A DNA stretch of 64,000 nucleotides from Listeria_A hofi (GTDB lineage: Bacteria > Bacillota > Bacilli > Lactobacillales > Listeriaceae), in the NCBI RefSeq assembly GCF_963575615.1, contig NZ_CAUYTL010000013.1:1-64000 (forward strand), in the 5' to 3' direction. This document shows, one piece after another, positions 35,079 to 44,570 of the stretch. Below the pieces are notes generated by a model. It worked only from the letters and a program-made list of their open reading frames with translations. It did not search any database and was not told the origin of the DNA. Made by a program: the position numbers and the translations under genes. Position 1 is the stretch's first letter; every line of letters begins with the position of its first letter.

Positions 35079-36017
35079 CTAATCTCGTAATTTCCGGCCC
35101 GTTAAATTCAAAAAGACCGTTTCCAAATTCAGCGTTTGCTGGTTCATCTCAATCACTTCAACTGACTGGCTAATTAGCGCACCTAATACTGTATTCAAAT
35201 TATTTACTTCACTGCTGGATGTAATCTTAAGCGTATTGCCTTCTATTACTTCCACCGCTTGAATACCTGAAATCGCCCGCAATACATCTAAATTTATTTT
35301 TGCCACATCGTCCACAACTAAACGCATTTCTTTGATGTCCGAAACAAGGCTCACCAATTGCTCCTTCGTGCCCTCTGCAATCACTTTTCCGTGGTCAATA
35401 ATTGAAATATAGTCACACAATTCCTCCACTTCTTCCATATAATGACTCGTGTAAATAATCGTGCATCCCGATTCATTCAACTTCTTAATCGACTTCAAAA
35501 TATAATTCCTAGACTGCGGATCAATCCCAACCGTCGGCTCATCCATAATAATCAGCTCCGGTTTATGCGCAATCGCACACGCAATATTCAACCGCCGCTT
35601 CATCCCACCTGAAAAAGTCCCCGGCTTATCCTTTGCCTTATCTGCCAAACCAACAAACTCCAAAGCCGTTACCGCTGCTGCATCCAATTCCTTTCCACGC
35701 AACCCGTAAAGTCCCGCAAAAAAACGCACATTCTCAAAAGCCGACAAATCCGTATACAGCGCAATTTCCTGTGGCACTAAACCAATTCGTTGCTTAATCT
35801 GTAAACTATGCTGTTCCTGCTCCTCTCCAAATAAGCGAATCTGTCCGCTATTCTTCTTCAAAAGCCCGCATAAAACACTAATCGTCGTACTTTTCCCTGC
35901 ACCGTTAGGACCAAGCAAACCAAAAATCTGCCCCTCCTCGATCGTCAAATCCAAATTATCCACGGCAATATTTTTTTCAAACTTCTTCGTCAACTGCTCA
36001 ATTTCAACGATTTTCAT
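35079..36017 (-). CDS. ABC transporter ATP-binding protein (LnrL-like)
   Basis: 312 residues. Walker A GPNGAGKSTT, signature FSGGMKRRL, Walker B ELIIMDEPTVGID and switch His (TSHYMEEVEEL) are all present. The ~90-residue C-terminal extension is typical of drug-exporter ATPases (DrrA/LnrL type). TGAGGAG lies before the ATG. The order with two permeases, a HisKA_3 kinase and a LuxR-type regulator is that of the B. subtilis linearmycin system, so membrane-active antibiotic or lipopeptide resistance is a fair guess. Confidence 0.9.
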   Translation of the reverse strand: MKIVEIEQLTKKFEKNIAVDNLDLTIEEGQIFGLLGPNGAGKSTTISVLCGLLKKNSGQIRLFGEEQEQHSLQIKQRIGLVPQEIALYTDLSAFENVRFFAGLYGLRGKELDAAAVTALEFVGLADKAKDKPGTFSGGMKRRLNIACAIAHKPELIIMDEPTVGIDPQSRNYILKSIKKLNESGCTIIYTSHYMEEVEELCDYISIIDHGKVIAEGTKEQLVSLVSDIKEMRLVVDDVAKINLDVLRAISGIQAVEVIEGNTLKITSSSEVNNLNTVLGALISQSVEVIEMNQQTLNLETVFLNLTGRKLRD

Positions 36018-36121
36018 AACTTCTCCTCACTTCCATTATCATCTTACTTACTAGTATAGAAAAAAAAGGAGCATCACAATAGTGCAATTACTCATTTTCT
36101 TCCCGTGAGAATCCCACGAAT

Positions 36122-37237
36122 TTATTCAGCTGGAATTGGCAATAACGTCACAATCACAAAACCATTCGCCGCATCAATAATTAACTTACCTCCCAGTTTC
36201 GCCGTTCGCTCCTCCATTCCCGTCAAACCTAAACTTTTGTTTAATGAAGTAGCACCAATCCCATTATCACGAAACTCTAAACGCACGAATCTATTCAAAA
36301 CAGCTAGCGATACCTCGACCTTTGTTGCTTGGCTATATTTCAACACATTCGTAAGCCCTTCCGTCATATTTTGAATCAACACATACCACATTCCTTGCGA
36401 TATTTTTCCAACAACACCTTGCATCTGAAAAATTGTTCGAATCCCATACTGCATCTCAAAAGCCTCCAGCTGCGCCTTCAATCTATTAACACCCAAACTT
36501 TCCTGCGCCGGCTTTGTCATTTTCAACGTTTTTCGAATTTCTTCAATACCCGATTGATTAATCGCAATCGCATTATTCAGCAATTCTGTAGCCTTTTCAA
36601 GGTCAATTGGAAGTAGCGCTTTAGCAGCCTCTAACTGCATCAAACCACCCGTCAACGAATGTCCCAATTGATCGTGAATTTCATGTGATAACGTATTCCG
36701 CTCCTCTAATTTTGCCAAATATGCCTGCCTAAGCCCATTCGTTTCTGCAGCCTCAAGCCTTGCAACAAAGCCATCCAACTTCACTCGCATATCTTCATTT
36801 TCAAGTGTTAATTCTTCTAATAAATAAGCCATCCGGTTCAAATGCCAATAAAACACCCCTACAAACACACTAATTCCTACATACATCAATGGTAATCCGC
36901 TGAAAAAAAACATAATGCAGGTCAAAAGCAAAGGCCCCCAGATCCAGCCTATATTTATTTTTCGCCCCTGTAACCAAAGCGCAAACGTACAAAATGGTAA
37001 TAACAATATCAGTAACGGCAAATACCACAACCCTGAAATGCCTACAAGAACAATTAATAAAATACGAATTTCTACTCTATAACGCACTAAAATAAAAGAT
37101 AACAATGTCACTGACAAATACAATAAAAAATGCAGTAAATAAAGTGCTATAAGAGCTCCTTTCGCATTCACCTCAAACAAATAGGCAATCAGCAACACGC
37201 AGACAGCCACATCGAGCATTACCTTCCACTTCGTCAT
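36122..37237 (-). CDS. Sensor histidine kinase, HisKA_3 (LnrJ/LiaS-like)
   Basis: 371 residues. About five short-looped N-terminal membrane segments (residues 5-130) without a large extracellular sensor, then a coiled segment and the DHp motif LSHEIHDQLGHSLTGG with the phospho-His. HATPase_c follows (NMTEGLTNVLKYSQATKVEV, DNGIGATSLNKSLGLTGMEE). Such intramembrane kinases usually detect antibiotics through, or with, an ABC transporter. It overlaps the regulator gene by 4 nt. Confidence 0.88.
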   Translation of the reverse strand: MTKWKVMLDVAVCVLLIAYLFEVNAKGALIALYLLHFLLYLSVTLLSFILVRYRVEIRILLIVLVGISGLWYLPLLILLLPFCTFALWLQGRKINIGWIWGPLLLTCIMFFFSGLPLMYVGISVFVGVFYWHLNRMAYLLEELTLENEDMRVKLDGFVARLEAAETNGLRQAYLAKLEERNTLSHEIHDQLGHSLTGGLMQLEAAKALLPIDLEKATELLNNAIAINQSGIEEIRKTLKMTKPAQESLGVNRLKAQLEAFEMQYGIRTIFQMQGVVGKISQGMWYVLIQNMTEGLTNVLKYSQATKVEVSLAVLNRFVRLEFRDNGIGATSLNKSLGLTGMEERTAKLGGKLIIDAANGFVIVTLLPIPAE

Positions 37238-37875
37238 GCCTCGCCGCCTCCAACACGCCCCGTCAAATAAAGAATCGCCAGTTGCGTCCGGTGATCCAAT
37301 CCTAATTTACCGAGCAAAGCCGAAATATTATTGGCGACAGTACCTTCCGAAATAAATAAATTTTTAGCAATTTCCTTGTTTGACAGCCCACTCGCAATAG
37401 CCTTCATCACGTCCAGTTCACGCGCCGTCAAATGTAAGTTACTCAAATCCGGTTTTGCCTCACTAACGAGTGATGATTTCACTTTATCCCAAATTTCGTC
37501 CTGTAAAATACTCTGATTTTGCATCACGCTCGTAATCGCATGACGAATCATCTGCGGATCATTGTTTTTAAGTAAGTAACCCTTCGCCCCGTTTTCAATA
37601 GCTTTCAAAATAAAAGCATCATCATCAAATGTCGTCAAAATAATTACTTTCGTCTGCGTCGTTTCCGTAATCTGCTTCGTTGCCTCAACCCCGTCCATTA
37701 CCGGCATCCGCACATCCATCAGTACCACATCCACCTCATGCATCTGACAAAAAGCCACTGCCTCCGCACCATTTTCCGCAGCACCTAAAACCTCAATCCC
37801 GTCCATTGTCCCCAAAATAATTTCTAACCCACCGGTAATAAAAGAATTATCATCTACTACTAAAATTTTAATCAT
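37234..37875 (-). CDS. LuxR/NarL-type response regulator (LnrK/LiaR-like)
   Basis: 213 residues from the ATG at 37875 (MIKILVVDDNSF); an ATG 24 nt upstream is an alternative with a weak ribosome binding site. Receiver domain with Asp-Asp pocket (VVDD), phospho-Asp in VVLMDVRMPVMDG, and Lys in KGYLLKND. The C-terminal HTH (LTARELDVMKAIASGLSNKE, ISEGTVANNISALLGKL) is the LuxR type. First gene of the five-gene cluster, expected to activate the exporter operon. Confidence 0.92.
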   Translation of the reverse strand: MIKILVVDDNSFITGGLEIILGTMDGIEVLGAAENGAEAVAFCQMHEVDVVLMDVRMPVMDGVEATKQITETTQTKVIILTTFDDDAFILKAIENGAKGYLLKNNDPQMIRHAITSVMQNQSILQDEIWDKVKSSLVSEAKPDLSNLHLTARELDVMKAIASGLSNKEIAKNLFISEGTVANNISALLGKLGLDHRTQLAILYLTGRVGGGEA

Positions 37876-37940
37876 ATTCGCCGCCACCATCCATTTCATA
37901 AATCCAACATAGCATATTTCTAACTATTTCTCCATTCATC

Positions 37941-37984
37941 AAAAAAATCGCCCCACCTATTTCATTAGGCAGAACGATTTTTTG
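37941..37984 (-). terminator. Terminator of the metNIQ operon
   Basis: Imperfect long stem ending in a seven-U run on the minus strand, 7 nt after the metQ stop. Confidence 0.8.
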
Positions 37985-37990
37985 GAGCTT

Positions 37991-38821
37991 TTAGTTAGAA
38001 ACCGGCACGACTGCACCTTTCCACTCTTTTGTAATGAAATCTTGAATTTCTTTTGATTGTAATACTTTCACTAATTCTTTAATATCTTTGTTGTCCTTAT
38101 TCTTCTCTTTTGCTGCAACGATATTCACGTAAGGAGAATCTGTTTTCTCAATCGCAATTGCGTCTTCTTTCGGATTCATACCTTGATCTACAACAAAATT
38201 CGAGTTAATCGCAACAATATCGCCTTCTTCGTTGTTATATGCTGTCATCAAGTAGCCAGCATCCACATCATACTTGAACTTAATGTTTTTCGGATTTTCT
38301 ACGATATCATCAAACGTCACGTCTTGGCGCTTCACACCATCTTTCAATTTAATCACGCCATTATCAGCCAAAATTCCTAGCACACGTGGCCAATCCGATT
38401 TACTGTTAGACATAATCACTTGGGCATTTTTCGGCAAATCTTCTAGTGAATCAATTTTCTTAGAATAAAGGCCCATTGGCTCAATATGAATGCCACCCAT
38501 GTTTACGAATTTATAACCTTTTTCCTTCATTTCAAGCTCCATGTAAGGAATCGTTTGGAAATAGTTCGCATCCAAGTCGCCTTCATCTAATGCCACATTA
38601 GGCATAACGTAATCCGTGTATTTTTTAATATCTAGATTAATACCTTTTTTTGCTAAGATAGGTTTCGCTTTTTCTAAAATAACAGCATGTGGTGAGTTAG
38701 AAGCACCGATAACGAGTGTTGTTCCTTTATCGCTACTCGCGTCATCTTTCGAACCTCCGCCACAAGCCGCTAAAACTAATACCAATGTCAGTGTAAATAA
38801 TCCTAATAAAACTTTTTTCAT
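37991..38821 (-). CDS. metQ: Methionine-binding lipoprotein MetQ
   Basis: 276 residues. Lipobox LVLAACGGG places the lipidated Cys at 20. NlpA/MetQ family motifs: VIGASNSPHAVILEKAKP, YTDYVMPNVALDEGDLDANY with FQTIPYMELE, IVAAKEKNKD. It binds methionine outside the cell and delivers it to MetNI. AAGGGGAG precedes the ATG. Third gene of the operon under the SAM-I riboswitch, so it should be repressed when S-adenosylmethionine is plentiful. Confidence 0.95.
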   Translation of the reverse strand: MKKVLLGLFTLTLVLVLAACGGGSKDDASSDKGTTLVIGASNSPHAVILEKAKPILAKKGINLDIKKYTDYVMPNVALDEGDLDANYFQTIPYMELEMKEKGYKFVNMGGIHIEPMGLYSKKIDSLEDLPKNAQVIMSNSKSDWPRVLGILADNGVIKLKDGVKRQDVTFDDIVENPKNIKFKYDVDAGYLMTAYNNEEGDIVAINSNFVVDQGMNPKEDAIAIEKTDSPYVNIVAAKEKNKDNKDIKELVKVLQSKEIQDFITKEWKGAVVPVSN

Positions 38822-38838
38822 CTATTAACTCCCCTTTT

Positions 38839-39513
38839 CTATCGTTTATCGACCCATTTGGTCAAGATGTCCCCAATGAATTGGAAAACAAATACTATAA
38901 TTAAAATAATAATAGTCGCAACTAATGTGACTGCCGGCTGCGCTCGTTGGAAGCCTTCTAAATAAGCCGCATTCCCAAGCCCTCCTGCACCGATAACACC
39001 TGCCATAGCCGTGAAACCAACCAGTGAAATCGCCGTCACCGTAATACCTGAAATAATCGCCGGCAAAGCTTCAGGAATCAAAACCTTACCAATGATTGTG
39101 AATAAATTGGCACCCATTGCTTTTGCTGCCTCGATAACGCCCTTATCCACCTCGCGAAACGCAATTTCAACCATGCGCGCATAAAATGGAGCCGCCGAAA
39201 TAATCAAGGCTGGTAGTGCCGCCTTTGGTCCAATAATCGTACCGACAAGCGTTTTTGTCATCGGAAGTAATAACACAATTAAAATAATAAATGGAATCGA
39301 GCGGAACACGTTGACCAAAATGGCTGTTATCCAATACGCCGTCCTTGATCCCGCATCCTTTTTTCGGTTCGTCAAGAATAAAACAAGCCCCAAAGCCAAT
39401 CCTAAAATAAAGACCGCTACCAGAGAAACTAGCGTCATATAAAGCGTCTCTTCTGTGGCCGTTTTCATCATGTCCCAATCGACATTTGCGAAATATCCTG
39501 TAGAATCGTTCAT
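38839..39513 (-). CDS. metI: Methionine ABC transporter permease MetI
   Basis: 224 residues, five membrane segments, with the EAA loop IEAAKAMGANLFTIIGKVLI typical of binding-protein-dependent importers. Overlaps the metN stop by 4 nt. Forms the MetNI core with the ATPase, fed by MetQ. Confidence 0.95.
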   Translation of the reverse strand: MNDSTGYFANVDWDMMKTATEETLYMTLVSLVAVFILGLALGLVLFLTNRKKDAGSRTAYWITAILVNVFRSIPFIILIVLLLPMTKTLVGTIIGPKAALPALIISAAPFYARMVEIAFREVDKGVIEAAKAMGANLFTIIGKVLIPEALPAIISGITVTAISLVGFTAMAGVIGAGGLGNAAYLEGFQRAQPAVTLVATIIILIIVFVFQFIGDILTKWVDKR

Positions 39514-40532
39514 CCTTCAATCACTTCCGTTTCTATCTCAAGCTCGCGTAACCGAGTGATTGTGGCATCTACTTGCGACGCTTCACCTTGAATTTGAATA
39601 TATAAAGTCCCATACGCACCATTTTGTGTTTGCGTCAAGTTCCCATGTAAAATATTGAGTAACACTTTATTATCTTGCGCCACTTGCGAAATAATTGGTT
39701 GTGTCGCTGTCCCGCCAACAAAAAGCAACTTCACAAGCTTACCTTCTGAATAGTTTTCCAGCAACAGATGAATCAATTCTTCCGTTTCATCTGACTCCGT
39801 TACTTGACGTACAAAACGCTTCGTCACAGACTCTTTCGGATGTTGGAAAACTTCAATCACATCGCCAAGCTCAACCACGCGCCCAGCTTCCATGACCGCT
39901 ACACGATTGCAAATTTTGCGGATGACGTGCATTTCATGTGTAATCACGATAATCGTTAAATTCAGACGACGATTAATATCTAGCAATAGTTCCAGTACTT
40001 CGTCAGTTGTTTGAGGGTCAAGTGCTGATGTTGCCTCGTCACAAAGCAAGACTTTCGGGTTATTTGCAAGCGCGCGTGCAATCCCAACACGCTGCTTCTG
40101 TCCACCACTTAATTCTGACGGATACGCATTTTCTTTTCCTTCCAAGCCGACAAGCCGAATCAACTCATTCACTCGAAAACGTCTTTGCTCACCACGCACT
40201 CCTGCAATCTCCAAAGGAAAAGCGATATTATCGTATACCGTGCGTGACCAGAGTAAATTAAAATGTTGAAAAATCATTCCAATTTGCTGACGTGCCCTGC
40301 GCAGTTTACTCCCTCTAATTTTGGAAATAAATAAATCGTCCACTTCCACTGTGCCTTCTGTTGGCAACTCTAAACCATTAAACATTCGAATCAGTGTACT
40401 TTTACCAGCGCCCGAATATCCGACAACTCCGAAAATTTCACCCTTCTCGATATCTAGACTTACATCGTTTACAGCTCTGACATTATTTTTCCGAACCTTG
40501 TAATCCTTTGCAACATTTTTAAGCCTTATCAA
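39510..40532 (-). CDS. metN: Methionine ABC transporter ATP-binding protein MetN
   Basis: 340 residues from a TTG at 40532 (IRLKNVAKDYKVRKNN), chosen because GGTGGAG is 6 nt upstream; a TTG 18 nt further up has no ribosome binding site. Walker A GYSGAGKSTL, LSGGQKQRVGIARAL signature, Walker B VLLCDEATSALDP. The C-terminal NIL domain (about 265-340; KLLFVGGTATQPIISQVAQD) senses methionine and inhibits transport when it is bound. First gene of metNIQ. Confidence 0.95.
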   Translation of the reverse strand: MIRLKNVAKDYKVRKNNVRAVNDVSLDIEKGEIFGVVGYSGAGKSTLIRMFNGLELPTEGTVEVDDLFISKIRGSKLRRARQQIGMIFQHFNLLWSRTVYDNIAFPLEIAGVRGEQRRFRVNELIRLVGLEGKENAYPSELSGGQKQRVGIARALANNPKVLLCDEATSALDPQTTDEVLELLLDINRRLNLTIIVITHEMHVIRKICNRVAVMEAGRVVELGDVIEVFQHPKESVTKRFVRQVTESDETEELIHLLLENYSEGKLVKLLFVGGTATQPIISQVAQDNKVLLNILHGNLTQTQNGAYGTLYIQIQGEASQVDATITRLRELEIETEVIEG

Positions 40533-40562
40533 AGTAAACTCCACCCTCAATCTTTTTCTAAA

Positions 40563-40746
40563 AACAAAAAACCTCTCTTGCTACTTGGAGCGAAGAAAGG
40601 TGTAATTACATACATAATTTACGCTTTTCTCTCATCTCTCAGAACATAACGCTCTGTATGAATTAGCACCTTGCAATGAATGCATCGAACATCCACTTAG
40701 GTTGCTGGGTTTCTTCGGGCATGTCCCTCCACCACTCTTGATAAGA
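40563..40746 (-). promoter_or_regulatory. SAM-I (S-box) riboswitch controlling metNIQ
   Basis: On the minus strand the leader contains the S-box landmarks in order: CTTATCAAGAGTGGTGGAGG (P1/P2 start), CCCGAAGAAACCCAGCAACC, AAGGTGCTAATTC and GAGAGATGAGAG closing P1. A terminator follows (stem with CTTTCTTCGCTCC.. and AGAGAGG, then six U residues, 40563-40601). Binding of S-adenosylmethionine would favour the terminator and switch the importer off. Confidence 0.95.
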
Positions 40747-40789
40747 TTATTTTTCAGGCGTCCATATTTCGCGCGCCTTGTGTTTATTA

Positions 40790-40819
40790 ATATTACATGT
40801 TTTTAGTCGGATTTGTCAA
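40790..40819 (-). promoter_or_regulatory. Promoter of the metNIQ operon
   Basis: Perfect TTGACA (-35, 40814-40819) and TAATAT (-10, 40790-40795) with an 18-bp spacer on the minus strand, about 45 nt upstream of the riboswitch aptamer. Confidence 0.85.
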
Positions 40820-40834
40820 GATTCAATTGCGAAT

Positions 40835-41671
40835 TTATTTTGAAAAACCAAAATCGATCAATGTTTGGGCATCGCTCATTCGTTCTTTTTCATTTTTACT
40901 ACCCAATGAAATCGAAATAATTCGTTTACCATTCTGAACTGCCGTTGCAATAAGGCAATAGCCGGCTTGATCTGTATATCCTGTCTTTAAGCCGTCCATA
41001 CCTTGCACAAGGCCATCTGCCAGCACTTTATTTGTCGTCTGGATAGAATCCCCTTTTTGCATCACATATTCCGAGCGCGATGTCGTTTCCAGCACCTCTG
41101 GGTAATCTTTTAGTAATCGCTTCGTCAAAATCATTAAATCAGCCGCCGTTGATACGGATATATCTCCAGCCTCATTTAGCCCACTTGCACTACTAAAATG
41201 CGTCTTATCTGACATTCCGAACTCGTGCGCTTTTGCATTCATTTTGTCTACAAAGTTCTTCTCATCAACCTGACTTGCGAGCGCTTCTGCAGCATCATTT
41301 GCCGACATAATTAACATCGCTGCAAATAAATCCTGTGCCGTGTAGTATTTTACTCCCGTTTTAGCGTAAAGACTCACCGCCTGGGGATCATCCAAATAAC
41401 GTAAGGATAGCATCTCATCCCAAGCGAGTTTTTTTGTATGTACCGCCTCTAAAATCAAATAAGTCGTCATTAATTTGGTCAAACTAGCAATTGGGACAGC
41501 TTTATTCTCGTTTTGTGACAAAAGCGTTTTATCCTCTTTCGCATCAACAACAAGCGCACTCGTTGCCTCAAATAATGGCTTAGCACGTGTATCCTTCATA
41601 AAAAATATAAAAACTAAAATAGCAACTATCGTCAAGCAAGCTAACACTAGAACAAGCGTCTGTTTTTTCAT
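40835..41671 (-). CDS. D-alanyl-D-alanine carboxypeptidase (PBP5/DacF-like)
   Basis: 278 residues with an N-terminal membrane segment (about 6-25) serving as signal or anchor. Catalytic motifs: SLTKLM (SxxK), SAND (SxN) and LKTGYT (KTG). It lacks the C-terminal amphipathic-helix domain of full-length PBP5, being a short one-domain enzyme. It would trim the terminal D-Ala from stem peptides. GGAGGAGGGG precedes the ATG. Downstream of a VanRS-like system on the same strand but behind a terminator-like hairpin. Confidence 0.9.
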   Translation of the reverse strand: MKKQTLVLVLACLTIVAILVFIFFMKDTRAKPLFEATSALVVDAKEDKTLLSQNENKAVPIASLTKLMTTYLILEAVHTKKLAWDEMLSLRYLDDPQAVSLYAKTGVKYYTAQDLFAAMLIMSANDAAEALASQVDEKNFVDKMNAKAHEFGMSDKTHFSSASGLNEAGDISVSTAADLMILTKRLLKDYPEVLETTSRSEYVMQKGDSIQTTNKVLADGLVQGMDGLKTGYTDQAGYCLIATAVQNGKRIISISLGSKNEKERMSDAQTLIDFGFSK

Positions 41672-41746
41672 CTTTTCCCCTCCTCCTAATACATCTTACC
41701 TGAAAATAATAAAATGGAAGGTAAGAAATTAGAAAGAAAAAGTAAA

Positions 41747-41804
41747 GATTCAGCGCCTAAAATAACAGTTTTGTAAGAAAACAAATTATTTTATATGCTG
41801 AATC
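41747..41804 (-). terminator. Terminator-like hairpin after the VanS-like kinase
   Basis: Arms GATTCAGC and GCTGAATC with inner AT pairs, followed on the minus strand by TTTACTTTTTC, between the kinase stop and the carboxypeptidase gene. Confidence 0.6.
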
Positions 41805-41810
41805 TCAAAA

Positions 41811-42953
41811 CTAACGCTCACTAATCGGCAATTTCACCGTAAAAGTTGTTTTTCCTTTTCTACTCGTTGCAAAAACATATCCACCATGGCGCTCAACAAT
41901 CGACTTCGCAATCGCTAGACCAAGTCCAGTTCCTACCGTTGTCCGATTCTTGTCTACTTTATAAAAACGCTCGAACAATTGTGGCAAGTCACTGGCCGGT
42001 ATCTCTGTCCCATAATTCGAAACCTCGATAATTGCCATTCCAGCTTCTTTTTTCGCACTAATATCGATTTTCTTCCCAGAAGCACCATATCGAAGCGCAT
42101 TGGAAAACAAATTCTCGAACAAGCGCATAATCTGCATCCCATCACCCTTGACTTTCAGATTATCCACAGCATACATCTCAACGATGCGCACTTCTTTCTC
42201 CGCAGCAGAGCGTTCATACTCAGAAACCAATTGGCGCAGTAGTTCCACCATATCCAACATGTCTTCCTTAATATGAAATTCTGTGCTTTCAAGTCGTGTA
42301 TAATCAAACAAGTCATCAATCAATTTATGCAACCTTTGCGCCTTGCCGTATACAAGTTCCGTATAATGACGTAACTCCACCTCATCCCGGTATCTATCCT
42401 CGTGAATGTAACTTAAATAACCCAAGATCGATGTTAACGGCGTACGTAAATCATGCGACACATTTGTGATTAAGTCATTTTTAGCTTGTTGCGCCTCTTG
42501 CTCTTGCTCAATCAGTTTTGCCTGATGTTCTCTCATTTTCTCGATGCTTTCCTCCAACTGTATAATCTCTGGAATCAAACTATCCTGCTCCATAGGCTGA
42601 TCTTGAAGAATGGCTATATTAATTTGTCGCAACTGTTTTCTGAGTAAATTCTGCTTAAAAAGCCAATAGAAAAAATTGAAAAAGATGAACGCAACAGCTA
42701 AAATACCAAGATATTTAACCGTGATGAGCCATGGTGAATTAAGCAATCTATCATAACGACCATAGCCAAATAAATCAATAAACCGCGTTGTAGTTCCAGT
42801 CAACACTATCGAATCACTCGTCACAGAAACCAGCCATAAGCCAATCGTCCGCAATGTAATAACACTCGCCCACCAAGACAAAAATGCTAAAACAATAATT
42901 TGCAGTAAGGACATTTGCTGCCAGATACGCCAAATGAACTGCTTAAACTTCAA
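41811..42953 (-). CDS. Sensor histidine kinase, VanS-like
   Basis: 380 residues: two membrane segments (about 14-38 and 72-95) around a short extracellular loop, then a coiled segment and HisKA with NVSHDLRTPLTSILGYLSYI. HATPase_c motifs N (MRLFENLFSNALRYG), G1 and G2 (GTGLGLAIAKSIVERHGG) are intact. Overlaps the response regulator gene by 11 nt. Resembles VanS and other cell-wall-linked kinases; the nearby carboxypeptidase gives weak contextual support. Confidence 0.88.
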   Translation of the reverse strand: MKFKQFIWRIWQQMSLLQIIVLAFLSWWASVITLRTIGLWLVSVTSDSIVLTGTTTRFIDLFGYGRYDRLLNSPWLITVKYLGILAVAFIFFNFFYWLFKQNLLRKQLRQINIAILQDQPMEQDSLIPEIIQLEESIEKMREHQAKLIEQEQEAQQAKNDLITNVSHDLRTPLTSILGYLSYIHEDRYRDEVELRHYTELVYGKAQRLHKLIDDLFDYTRLESTEFHIKEDMLDMVELLRQLVSEYERSAAEKEVRIVEMYAVDNLKVKGDGMQIMRLFENLFSNALRYGASGKKIDISAKKEAGMAIIEVSNYGTEIPASDLPQLFERFYKVDKNRTTVGTGLGLAIAKSIVERHGGYVFATSRKGKTTFTVKLPISER

Positions 42954-43641
42954 TTTTATAACCTACTCCCCAGATAGTTTTAATCACATTCTCTCCATCC
43001 ATCGCGTCTCTCAATTTATCGCGTAGATTACTGATATGCACCATAACCGTCTTGCTCGCACCAAGCGCCTTCTCTTGCCAAATTCGCTCAAAAATCAACT
43101 CTGAACTAAAAACACGACCAGGCTCATTCGCAAGCAAAAATAAAATATCAAATTCCGAGGTCGTCAAATGTAAGTCCTTCTCATGTACCATCACCGTGTG
43201 CAATTCCCGATCAATCACAATTGGCCCTAAAATCAGCTGATTAAGCGGTGTACTTCCCAAATGTCCTTGCCTCATCAACTGCACCCGTCGCAAAATGGCC
43301 TTCACGCGAACCGACAGCTCTAACGGATTAAACGGTTTTACCATATAATCATCCGCCCCAGTCAAGAGACCCATAATTTTATCGTTATCCTCCGCCTTCG
43401 CACTCAACATCAAAATTGGTGTCGTAATCCCCTCTTGACGCATCAAACGGCAAACTTCTAGGCCATCCATTTTCGGCATCATAATATCTAAAACAACCAA
43501 ATCCAGCTGCTCTTTTTGTACTACATCCCATACTTGGGCGCCGTCATACGCATCAAAAATCGTATAACCCTCATTTTGAAGATATAATTTCACTAAATCC
43601 ACAATTTCTTTATCATCATCCGCAATTAAAATTGATGTCAT
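42943..43641 (-). CDS. OmpR-family response regulator, VanR-like
   Basis: 232 residues. Receiver: ILIADDDKEIVDL acidic pair, phospho-Asp in LVVLDIMMPKMDG, conserved Lys in DDYMVKPFNP. Winged-helix DNA-binding domain: LTTSEFDILFLLANEPGRVF, KTVMVHISNLRDKL, IWGVGYKIEV. GTGAGGTGG lies upstream of the ATG. Encoded with, and phosphorylated by, the overlapping kinase. Confidence 0.92.
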   Translation of the reverse strand: MTSILIADDDKEIVDLVKLYLQNEGYTIFDAYDGAQVWDVVQKEQLDLVVLDIMMPKMDGLEVCRLMRQEGITTPILMLSAKAEDNDKIMGLLTGADDYMVKPFNPLELSVRVKAILRRVQLMRQGHLGSTPLNQLILGPIVIDRELHTVMVHEKDLHLTTSEFDILFLLANEPGRVFSSELIFERIWQEKALGASKTVMVHISNLRDKLRDAMDGENVIKTIWGVGYKIEV

Positions 43642-43697
43642 TCTATCGCCACCTCACTTTTTATCTCGCTTACAAGTATTGTAACATAAGGCGCCTA

Positions 43698-44570
43698 TCA
43701 TTTCGTCAAAACTTTTTCCTCTTCCGGCTCCAAATGAATCAACACTTGCGCCTTCGCATAAAAATCGTAAATTTCCTTTTCAATCACATCACACAACGAA
43801 TGCGCCTGCTCAATCGTTTGGTTATTCGCGACTACTAAATGAAAATCAATATATTCCTGCGCACCAGCACGGCGCGAGCGGAAATCATGAAACTCAATAA
43901 AATCGGCCTGATGCGTCATAATAATCCGCTTAATCTCTGCTTCCTCGCTCGGTGACAAACGCTTATCCATCAACGGCGGGAACGACTCCTTCAACAATTT
44001 CCAAGCCTCATACATGATATAAAACGCCGTCAAAATCGCAATCAATGGATCAAGCCATAGCCATCCCGTCAAATGAACGAGCAACAAACTAAATGCAATC
44101 CCAAGCGATGTGAACACATCCGTATACAAATGTAACGCATTCGACTTCATCGCTACCGAATTCTCTCTATCCGCTGCCCTTTTAATAATCCGCGAAACAA
44201 CAATATTCACAGCAGCTCCAAACAACATCACCGCAATACCGAGCGCTGGAAACCGAATCTCATGCGGATTGAAAAACTTATTCATCGACTCATAAATAAT
44301 CCAAATCCCAGCCACAAAAATAAGGAATGTCTCAATCGTCCCCGCAATATTCTCCGCCTTGCCATGCCCATAAGGATGGTCATCATCCGCCGGCCTGCTA
44401 GAAATCCGAATCGAGAAGAACGTAATCACCGACGCAAACAAATCCATTGATGAGTGCACAGCCTCCGAAATAACTGCCACTGACCCCGTCAAAAACCCCA
44501 CAATAAATTTCAAAACAACGATAACAAAATTACTTATTACCGATAGAATAGTCAAATTAGAATTGCTCAT
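43698..44570 (-). CDS. Cation diffusion facilitator (CDF) metal exporter
   Basis: 290 residues with six membrane segments and a C-terminal cytoplasmic domain. Metal site residues are seen in EAVHSSMDLFASVITFF (TM2) and in the YTDVFTSLGIAFS segment (TM5, HxxxD-like spacing HLYTD); DDDHPYGHGKAENIA is the conserved TM2-TM3 loop. Likely exports Zn, Mn or Fe in exchange for protons. Single gene; the VanR-like gene begins 57 nt downstream with its own upstream region. Confidence 0.9.
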   Translation of the reverse strand: MSNSNLTILSVISNFVIVVLKFIVGFLTGSVAVISEAVHSSMDLFASVITFFSIRISSRPADDDHPYGHGKAENIAGTIETFLIFVAGIWIIYESMNKFFNPHEIRFPALGIAVMLFGAAVNIVVSRIIKRAADRENSVAMKSNALHLYTDVFTSLGIAFSLLLVHLTGWLWLDPLIAILTAFYIMYEAWKLLKESFPPLMDKRLSPSEEAEIKRIIMTHQADFIEFHDFRSRRAGAQEYIDFHLVVANNQTIEQAHSLCDVIEKEIYDFYAKAQVLIHLEPEEEKVLTK

